This document shows positions 55,894 to 64,000 of a stretch of DNA of 64,000 bases, one piece after another. A program made the position numbers and the translations under genes. Source of the stretch: Cocos nucifera (lineage: Eukaryota > Streptophyta > Magnoliopsida > Arecales > Arecaceae). The notes beneath the pieces were generated by a model. The model made no database searches and was not told the origin of the DNA. It saw only the letters and a list, made by a program, of their open reading frames with translations. The stretch is from positions 64,501 through 128,500 of the forward strand of contig QRFJ01000061.1 in the NCBI GenBank assembly GCA_006176705.1, read 5' to 3'. Numbering within the stretch: position 1 is the first letter of the stretch; every line of letters begins with the position of its first letter.

Positions 55894-57474
55894 TATTGGT
55901 GCAGAATCTGATCGACATCGGATCGAGCTGGAGTTGAGGAAGGAGAGGTCACCATCGATGACCTGCAAAATGAAGTCCCATCTGAAGTCAGTAGTGATGG
56001 CTCTGGCAGGACTCTCCGATGATCAAGTCAGCTCTTCTGACCAACAAAAATGGAGTGCTCAGAAAAGAGTTCAGCAAAGTTTTGGAAAGAAGAAGAGAGC
56101 TTAGAGAAAATATATCTAGAGGATCTCTTTTTACAGATGGAGCCTGTAGCAGACTGATAGTGACAGCCATAACCATCCAATAGTAGGCCGCTCGGGACCG
56201 CATGGGATTTGTTATGGAGAGAGAGAGGTATTGCCTGTAGCAGACTGATAGTGACAGCCATAACCATTCGGTAGTGGGTTGCTCAGGACTGCATGAAATT
56301 TGATATGGAGAAAGAGGTGTCACTTATAGCAGACTGATAGTGATAGCCATTACCATCCGATAGTAGGCTGCTCGAGGCTGCATGGGGTTTGCTATGAAGA
56401 TAGAGGTATCGTCTGTCGTGATATGCCCGTTTGTCAAGATTTAATAGTCAAAGTTTGGAGAAAGCAGGTGTTGGTTGATGAAGAACTTTGACATATATCA
56501 ATTCCAGAGGAGTTTGGACTTCTAAAGGAAATACAGCTAGAGGAGATCATCCGAGAGGAATGCTAGCTGAAATCTGAAAGTAATCCGCTGGAGGAATTCG
56601 ATTGAAGAAGAAGTTCGAAAGAAGTTCGACTCCTAGAAAAATTTGACTGAAGGAGAAGTCTGAAAGGATTTCGGCTTCTAGAAAAATTCGACTGAAGAAG
56701 AAGTTTAGAAGGAGTTTGGCTCCTAGAGGAATTTGACTGAAGAAGAAGTCTGAAAGGAGTTTGGCACCTAGAGGAATCTGACTGAAGGAGAAATTTAGAA
56801 GGAGAATCTGACTGAAGGAGAAGTCCAAAAGGAATTCGGCTCCTGGAGGAATTCGATTGAAGGAGCAGTCCGAAAGAAGTTTAGCTCTTGGAGGAATCTG
56901 ACTAAAGAAGAAGTCCGAAAGAAATTCGGCTCCTGAAAGAATTTGACTGAAGAACAAGTCTGAAAGGAGTTCGGCTCTTGGAGAAATCCGACTGAAGGAG
57001 AAGTTCGAAAGGAGTTTGGCTCCTAGAGAAATTTGATTGAAGAAGAAGTCTGGAAGGAGAATTCGACTGAAGGAGAGGTCTAGAAGAAGTCTGACTAATG
57101 AAGAAGTCTAATCGAAGGAGAAGTCCGAGAGGAGTTCGACTGATGAAAAAGTTCAAAAGAAGTCCGACTGATGGAGAAGTTCAGATGGAGTTCGATCGCT
57201 GTAGGAGTTTGAAAGAGGTTCGACCACTGGAGGAGTCGGGGAGGGGTTAGGCTGCTGGAGGAGTTTGACTGCTTGAAAGAGTTTGGCTGGGGTTCGGCCA
57301 CTAGAGGGAGTTTGGAAGGGGTTCGACTGCTGGAGGAGTTTGGCTACTAAAGGAGTTCGGCTAGGGTTCGGCCACTAGAGAAAGAATTTTTGATCGAAGC
57401 TCTTTCATGATTACCAGTTGCATTAGGCTAAGCATCAGATTGAACTTTGGCAGGAGCAGGATTTATCCTCAATA
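55894..57474 (-). mobile_element. Gypsy-4 3' LTR, enlarged (about 1.58 kb)
   Basis: Read from TATTGAGGATAAATCC at 57474 to CACCAATA at 55894. It is almost twice as long as the other LTRs because of an array of GGAGTTCGGCTCCTGGAGGAAT-like units of about 55-65 bp (56560-57390). Three units of about 90 bp containing GTAGCAGACTGATAGTGA (56145-56420) lie upstream of the presumed promoter, TGTAAAAAG on the minus strand near 56130. Confidence 0.8.
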
Positions 57475-57539
57475 ATAGTCTCCCCACTCTTGAGTTCAAA
57501 ATTTGAAAGAAGAGAGTACAAAAAGATGACTATCGAAGT

Positions 57540-58165
57540 CCTTTTTCAGGCTCTACACCCGTTAAGGTTGAAGCTCGAGGGAGATCTTATCTTCTACCGA
57601 GGTTGAGGGAGATCTTATCTTCTATTGAGGTTGACGCTAAAGCTCAGAAAAGATCTTATCTGCAGTCGAGGTTGAAGAAGATCTTATCTTCTATTGATAT
57701 TGACGTTGAAGTTCGGAGGAGATCTTATCTCCAACTGAGGTTGAAGGAGATCTTATCTCCTGTTGACGTTGAAGTTGAAGCTTAGGAGAGATCTTATCTC
57801 CAGCTGAGGTTGAAGAAGATCTTATCTTCAGTCGAGATTGAAGGAGATCTTATCTTCTATTGAGGTTGACGTTGAAGCTCGGAGGAGATCTTATCTCCAG
57901 CCGAGGTTAAAGAAGATCTTATCTTCTATTGACATTGATGTTGAAGCTCGAAGGACATCTTATCTCCAGCCGAGGTTGAAGGAGATCTTATCTCTAGCTG
58001 AGGTTGAAGAAGATCTTATCTCCTGTTGAGATTGACGTTGAAGCTTGGGGGAGATCTTATCTCCAATCAAGATTGAAGGAGATCTTATCTCCTATTGACG
58101 TTGAAGTTGAAGCTTGGGAGAGATCTTATCTCTAGCCAAGATTGAAGAATCTTATCTCCTATTGA
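57540..58165 (-). repeat. GAGATCTTATCTCC short tandem array
   Basis: About 20 copies of a GGTTGAAGGAGATCTTATCTCC-type unit alternate at about 24-48 bp spacing. The core GGAGATCTTATCTCC is nearly palindromic. It lies between the polypurine tract and the longer repeats. A short counterpart exists in gypsy-2 (37800-38270). Confidence 0.85.
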
Positions 58166-58389
58166 GATTGATGCTCAGAGAAGAGTTCTAGTCCTGGTTC
58201 CCATGCTTGTTGCTTATTGCAGATGCCGAGCTCGTTGTGGATGTCGGGCCTGTTGTAGACATCGAGCTAGGACATCTCTTGCCAATCTGAGTAAGGTTCT
58301 GCCTTTTGCATTTGACGTAGTTAGGTTGTCATGAAAAAATATGTGTTAGAATTCTCCACCGAGCTTCTTTCTTCTCCATGTCTTTGGCC

Positions 58390-59610
58390 TACGAGGTTCT
58401 AACTTTTGCTTATGTTAGGATGAGGTTCTCCTTCCATTCTTAACAGGCGGCAGGGGCACATTAGAGCTATTGTCGGAGTCTCTTTTCTCACCTCATCTAA
58501 AATGAACGAGGCCTTCGACTTTGCTCATGTTAGGATGAGGTTCTCCTCCTATTCCTAATCGGACTGTAGGGGTATATTAGGGCCATTGTCGGAGCCTCTC
58601 TTCTTACCTCGTCTAAAATAAACGAGGCCTCCAACTTTGCTCACATCAGAACGAGGTTCTCCTCCTATTCCTAATGGACCGTAGGGGCATATTAGAACCA
58701 TTGTATGGGCCTCTCCCCTCCTCCTATCTTAAATAACCGAAGGTCTTCGACTTGCTCATGTTAGAACGAGGTTCTTCTCTTGTTCCTAACATAGCAATAG
58801 GGGCACAAATGGGCCGTTGAATGGGCCTCTCTCCTCTTTCTATCTTAAATAATCAGAGGTCTTCGACTTGCTCATGTTAGGATGAGGTTCTTCTCCTATT
58901 CCTAACATGGCAATAGAAGCATAGATGGATCATTGAATGGGCCTCTCCCCTCCTTCTATGTTAAATAATCAGAGGTCTTTTGACTTGCTCATGTTAGGAC
59001 GAGATTCTCCTCTTATTCCTAACATGGCAAGAGGGGCACAGATGGACCATTGAATGAGCTTCTTTTCTCCTCCTGTTTTAAATAATCAGAGGTTTTCGAT
59101 TTGCTCATGTTAGGATGAGGTTCTCCTTCTATTCCTAACATAGCAATAGAGGCACAGATGGATCGTTGAATGGGCCTCTTCTCTCTTTCTGTCTTAAATA
59201 ACCAAAGATCTTCGACTTGCTTATATTAGGATGAGGTTCTCCATCCATTCCTAACATGATAATAGGGGCACAAATGGACTTTGAATGGGCCTCTCCCCTC
59301 CTATTTTAAATAATCAAAGATCTTCGACTTGCTTCTGTTAGGATGAAGTTCTCCTTCTATTCCTAACATGGCAATAGGAGCACAGATGGACCGTTGAATG
59401 GGCCTCTTTCCTCCTCCTATCTTAAATAATCAAAGATCTTTGACTTGCTCATGTTAGGACGAGGTTCTCCTTCTGTTCCTAACATGGCAATAGGGGCATA
59501 GATGGGCCATTGAACGGACCTTTCTCCTTCTTCTGTCTTAAATAATCGGAGGTCTTTAACTTGCTCATGTTAGGACGAGGTTCTCCTCCTGTTCCTAACA
59601 TGGCTACTCT
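58390..59610 (-). repeat. Tandem repeat array in gypsy-4 3' region, period about 115-118 bp
   Basis: About ten units with the recurring CTTGCTCATGTTAGGACGAGG and TTCCTAACATGGCAATAGGGGC motifs. It is homologous to the arrays of gypsy-1 and gypsy-2 but diverged. The hairpin GTTAGGA...TTCCTAAC with inner GAGG and CCTC is present in nearly all units. Confidence 0.9.
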
Positions 59611-59692
59611 TGATCGCATCTTTTCTATCATTACATAGTTTTTGCACCAAGAAATAATAATGTTGAAATGGAGGAGTTTTATTGAAAAAAAA

Positions 59693-60975
59693 TTACTGGT
59701 AGTACACTCTCAAATTTTTTGAATTTCAAGATCGTAGGAGTGTTGTTCCTCCGAGATCCTTTAGGCGATAAGTTTCGGGCCGGACGACCTCCTCTACTTC
59801 ACATGGGCCTTTCCAATTTGGGGCAAGCTTTTCCTAGCTCTGAGGCTGAGAGATGGTGGCTCGTCAAAGCACTAAGTCTCCCACTCCGAATGTTTTACCT
59901 TTGACTCTGGAGTTATAGTATCGGACCACCATTCATCTGTAGGCTGCCATCTGAACTCGGGCTTCCTCTTTTTTTTCTTCCAACAGGTCGAGGTTGACTT
60001 TGAGGTCTAGTGAGCTACGCTGCTCATCGAAGGCCACGACTCATGCTAATGGGAGCTTAAGCTCGATTGGGATGATTGCCTCCGTTCCAAAGGTCAAGAT
60101 GAATGGTGTTTTCTCGGTCGATAGCATTTGAGTAGTTCGGTATGCCTAGAGGATATGGTAGAGTTCATCCATCCAGGCCCCCTTTACTCCATCGAGTCTT
60201 GTCTTGATGTCTTGCAGTAGGGTCTGGTTGGTCACTTCAGCTTTCTCATTTGCCTGTAGGTGAGCTACGGATGTAAAGTGATGGAAGATATTTAGATCTT
60301 CATAGAACTCAGCGAACCTCATCCTACCAAACTGTCATCCATTATCTGTTATGAGGGTTTGGGGCAGACTGAACCGACAGACGATTGACTTCTAGATGAA
60401 GTCCTATACCTTAGCCTCGGTAATTTTTGCTAGTGGTTCGACTTCGACCCATTTGGTGAAGTAGTCGATTGCGACCAAGAAGAACTTCTATTGTCCGGAT
60501 GTCATTGAAAAAGAGCTAAGTATATCCATTCTCCAGTACGCAAATGGCCAAGGTGCGCTTAGTGGAGTAAGCTCGAAGGTCGGCTATCTTTGTATGTTTG
60601 TATTTTTCTGACAGCGATCACATTCTTGACATACTCCATAGAATCATGGTACAAGGTCGGCTAGTAGTATTCTTACCGAAGTAATTTTTGTGACATGGAC
60701 CTGGCTCCTACATGACTTCCATAAATTTTTTCATGTACTTTTCATAATGCAAAGTCGGCCTCTGAAGGTCGGAGACATCTTAGCAATGGTAGCGAATATG
60801 ACCTCTTATATAATTTGCCCTCATACAAAATATGCTGGAAGGCTTAATTCCTGAGTTTTTGAGCTTCTTTCGGATCACGAGGAAGAACTTCCTCTTTGAG
60901 ATAGGCAACTAACGAATCAATCCAGCTTGGCTCGAGCTCCGTCTGCATAATGAACTATGATTCCTCTGAGCTTGG
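59693..60975 (-). pseudogene. Gypsy-4 pol: integrase
   Basis: Read on the minus strand: SLLRCLRPSEADFAL-like start, the WSPIRLYYGMQ zinc-finger region strongly decayed, MDILSSFSMTSGQ with the first Asp, TLITDNG with the second Asp, and FTSVAHLQANEKAEVTNQTL with the Glu. The C-terminus reads APNWKGPCEVEEVVRPETYR and ends RVYYQ-stop at 59693-59695. At least five stops occur. Confidence 0.75.
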
Positions 60976-60980
60976 ATATT

Positions 60981-61522
60981 TTAGAGTTTCAAAAATACTT
61001 CTTTGGACAGCTTGGCTGGGGCTAAAGTGGCCAATTTAGAGAGAAGATCGGCTCTTATATTTTCTGACCTCAAAATCTGTTGAATATCAAAACTGCCGAA
61101 GGCTAGAGTCAAATCCATTACTTTCTCAAGGTATTTCATCATACTTTTCTTCCATGCTTCATAGTTGTCACTAACATGGCCGACCACTAATTGAGAATCA
61201 CTGTAGACTTGAAGCCGATCTACTTTTAACTCTCTTATTTTTTTAACCTGACGATCAGCACTTCATATTCGATCCCATTATTAGTTGTAGAAAATTTGAA
61301 GCATAGTGCGTACTCGACGATGATTTCCTTGGGGTTGACTAAGACTAACCCCGTACCTGCTCTAGCAGAGTTGGACGAACCATCCACGTACAGGGCCCAA
61401 AAACCTTCGAGAAGGTCAGCACTTTCTTCATAGAGGCTCAGGTGCAACAACAGGATGCCGGTCTCATTCTGTTCAAGCTTGGTATCATCTGAAATGGTAC
61501 ATTCTACTATAAAATCTATCAA
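60981..61522 (-). pseudogene. Gypsy-4 pol: second (archaeal-type) RNase H
   Basis: ALYVDGSSNSARAGTGLVLV, EYALCFKFSTTNNGIEYEVL, then VGHVSDNYEAWKKSMMKYLE and IQQILRSENIRADLLSKLAT. The two pieces are separated by a frame change near 61240. Confidence 0.8.
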
Positions 61523-62185
61523 TATCTGGACTTTGATCGATGGCCGGGGTCGATAATTAATGTCAAACTCCGTGAGCTCGATTGCCTATTTTATAATTCT
61601 TTCAAAAGCATCCGCTCGATGAAAGACTATCTTTATTGGTTGATCCATAAGGACCGTTATGGTGTGCCCCTAAAAATAAGATCGGAGTCTTTTGACAGCA
61701 ATTAGAAGAGAGTAAGTTAATTTTTCTAGCTTAGAGTACCTGATCTCTGCATCCCTTAGGATTCAGCTTACATTGTAAACCGATCGCTACATTTTCGCTT
61801 CCTCCTTGATCAAGACTGCTGCCAAGGCTATCGAGGAGATTGTTAGGTACAAGAATAATTCTTCTCCAGATTTGGACTTTGCTAGTAGTGGGGGTGAGCC
61901 GAGGTAGTTTTTGAGCTCCTCAAACATCCGTTGGCACTCCATCATCCAGCAGAAGTTCTTTGGTTGCTTGAGAATTTGAAAGAAGGGTATGCATCGCTCG
62001 ACCGATCTTGAGATGAAGCGATTTAGGGATGCCACATTTTTAGTTAGGCACTGAATTTTTTTGATTATTTTTGGAGTAGTCATCTTTCAAATAGCATGAA
62101 TTTTCTCTGAATTTGCTTTAATCCCATGCCTTGATGTCATAAACCCCAAAAACTTTCTTAAGATCACACCAAAGATGCACTTGGT
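61523..62185 (-). pseudogene. Gypsy-4 pol: end of RT and first RNase H
   Basis: NTKCIFGVILRKFLGFMTSR and GIKANSEKI come from the RT thumb, followed by NVASLNRFISRSVERCIPFF, FEELKNYLGSPPLLAKSKSG and IALAAVLIKEEAKM. The remainder of RNase H (61785-61560) is in other frames. The sequence breaks off just before NTKC, where gypsy-1 has LNPTKC. Confidence 0.8.
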
Positions 62186-64000
62186 ATTAGATATATGTGC
62201 CTTAGAAGCCAGAATTAGTTGACACTTATAATACACTTCTAGGGGCAAAATTATAATTTTGATTAATATCAATAAAATGGGTTATTTTCTATCACATATG
62301 TGTATTTAGTATCTATGATACATTCTTTGAGTTAATGGTAATGATAATTCATATTTTTAAGAGTTGAAAATTTAAGACATGAATAATCATTGTTAACTCA
62401 TAAAATGCTTCCGACCATAGGATCATCACAAGGATGGTGATTGATCTAGAAGGTTGGTGTACAATCATTTCTCTTTAGTAGATGAGTCTTGAGTCTATGG
62501 TGTGGAGATATCAGAGCGAGAGTACAGATACTCGTTAGAGAATGAGGGCACTGAGCATGACCACCTCGAGTAGTCATTAGGGAGTCTACCTTCTCGTCAA
62601 TGACTGACTCGATGCTGCAGTAGTGTGTCTGATTCTTTGACCTGAGGTGCATCGGCAGTTCACCTTGAGGGTGTTATAGTTTGACTACACCATTACTCGG
62701 TCTCCTAGCCATATGGAACCCTGAGGTGTATGTTGGCTATAGCATGTTCATTGTAGGAACTGGATTGCATCAAGATGGAATCTATCTACCTCGGTGGTAG
62801 AGGAGCAGCCCTATGATGATCATGAGAATCAAGTCCAGAAGTCCATAGCCATGGCAGAGTGAAATAATAGAAAGAGTTTTTATTTAGATTTTCACATCGA
62901 ACTCGAATCGAATGATTACATCATATGATAGAAACTAGGGTTTGACGAGTTCACCTTAACCCTAATCTGATCGGAGCTCAAGATAGAAGAACTTAATCAC
63001 ACAGGTAGCTGCACCAAGAGATTTCGCATTCAGCTCTGATGGGTTGCCACCATATACTGCTAGGTGTCACTGATGGATTTTGGGAGCAATTAGAATGATT
63101 TAGATGATCGATCATTCTAGCTGTTCGAATCAGAAGAGTTCTGATCCATCGAAAGGAGTTTCGATGATGTCGATGATAGAGATCATGACATATCCCATTA
63201 CCATACAGAACTGAACCTAATTGGGTCACACAAACAAGGGTTTGAATCTGGTGATCATCAATTGAACTGATCTAGTTCAATTGATCTGAATGAGATTCAA
63301 TTAGGTTCAAGGAAATCGTGCTAGCACTCGATTGAACCTAACGTTCTTCTTTTACTATCATAAATAAGTTGTCCTGACTGAGCCAAAGGAGTTTGTGCTC
63401 AATCAGAGGCCTTCATATGGTCTGACTGGAGGTTGTCCAAGTCAGAAAAGGTTGTCTTATTTTATAAGACATTACCTACCATTTTTGGTCACCTGCCATT
63501 TCTTGTTCTTTGACTTTGGTCAAAAGTCTACCTTTGATTGGTCAAATGTTGACCATTGATACTTTGACTTTTGTCCACGTGTCATGCACCTATTGGAGAG
63601 TTGGTGGGGGCCTGTCTCCCTACCAGAACCTGGCAAGGAAGAGGGTGCACGCCACCCTTGGCGTGTGCCCAAGTTGGAGACGCCCAGGAGTCCCTGTTGG
63701 ACAGGGACTCCATCTCCTTTTTGGATTTCAATTAGAGTTCCCCTAAGAACCAACTTTGACTAATCTTAGGCACCCTCTAAAGAGGAATTTAGGGGACTCT
63801 ATTCCCACCAATTAGATTTAGATCTAATTTCATAAAGAGTTATGATTGGTTGGGAAGAAGAGGAGTTGGATCACAGACAGTTTATAAATAAGACCCTGTG
63901 CCCAACTCAGATTGTGATGAAGATTGAATCATAATTCCCCATGCCCCAAGGCTGCCTCTCCCCTCTTCCTCCATGCCAAACCCACCTTCTCCCTCTCCTC
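62186..64000 (+). mobile_element. LTR-like sequence interrupting gypsy-4, runs off the window
   Basis: It starts around TATTAGATATATGTGCCTTAG, directly where gypsy-4 RT is broken. No coding sequence was seen. A TATA-like TTTATAAATAAG is at about 63881-63892, followed by a leader-like stretch, which fits a long LTR (TGT...-type start mutated to TAT). Frames of 60-78 codons in it have no recognisable motif. The class is not certain. Confidence 0.45.

Larger units (their letters stand above)
55894..62185 (-). mobile_element. Gypsy-4, Tat-lineage retrotransposon, 5' part missing
   Basis: Minus-strand order: RT end (from 62185), RNase H, aRNH, integrase (stop at 59693), 3' tandem repeats, a second repeat array, polypurine tract and 3' LTR (57474-55894). 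It interrupts gypsy-3 within the aRNH. It is itself interrupted at about 62185 by an unrelated LTR-like sequence; gag, protease and 5' LTR are outside the window or lost. Confidence 0.85.

Noticed and set aside
56547..57301. Repetitive FFFSQIPLGAKLLSD-like frames on the minus strand
   Set aside because: Translation of the LTR repeat array; LTRs of this family do not encode proteins.
57603..58029. Repeated peptide EILSSIEVDVEARRRSYLQP
   Set aside because: It comes from the GAGATCTTATCTCC tandem array; the coding strand of gypsy-4 is the other one.
63510..63753. 78-codon frame near the window end
   Set aside because: It overlaps an equally long frame on the other strand, has no motif, and lies in LTR-like sequence.

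Overview
This is a plant nuclear window, almost certainly from a monocot and perhaps a palm (the palm guess is an impression from the repeats, not something proved here). It is a nest of transposable elements with a few remnants of one host gene family: L-type lectin receptor kinases (LecRK). No intact host gene, rRNA, tRNA or CRISPR was found. One scaffold gap of exactly 1000 N (3428-4427) is present.

Layout. 1-3427 is almost identical to about 8757-12222. Both contain the end of the same LTR, the same hAT-type MITE remnant and the same older Ty3/gypsy relic, so this is either a duplicated locus or one haplotype assembled twice around the gap. 4428-9458 is gypsy-1 (+), a Tat-lineage element: RT, RNase H, second (archaeal-type) RNase H, integrase, eight 115-bp repeats in the 3' region, polypurine tract and an 894-bp 3' LTR. 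It interrupts the left end of the MITE. 9459-13617 and 23128-27261 are two copies of a block made of the MITE plus an old minus-strand gypsy relic (gag, primer-binding site, LTR). An inverted piece of that old LTR lies at about 16900-17829. A decayed CACTA element (CACTA-2) covers about 18584-22262.

27262-28879 is a LecRK pseudogene: transmembrane segment and kinase, ectodomain lost at a retroelement border, premature stop near the C-terminus. 29880-30325 is the start of a second LecRK (lectin domain only), and 47144-47335 is a third relic. The host locus was therefore probably a LecRK cluster broken up by transposons.

31114-45823 is CACTA-1, with matching terminal repeats and TCT target duplications. 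It keeps only the second CACTA gene (Transposase_24 type), a large palindrome and C-rich and GA-rich tracts. Gypsy-2 (36848-45725, minus strand, both LTRs, gag to integrase, 115-bp repeats) is inserted near its right end. After a third CACTA end (47577-47847) comes gypsy-3 (+, 47848-55893), split by a probable solo LTR (about 52442-55070) and cut off by gypsy-4 (minus strand, 55894-62185). Gypsy-4 is itself cut by another LTR-like sequence that runs to the window end.

The four large gypsy elements share the same lineage and domain order. By nesting and decay, gypsy-3 is oldest and gypsy-1 youngest. The most notable unexplained signal is a hairpin kept in every 3'-region repeat unit of three diverged gypsy copies.
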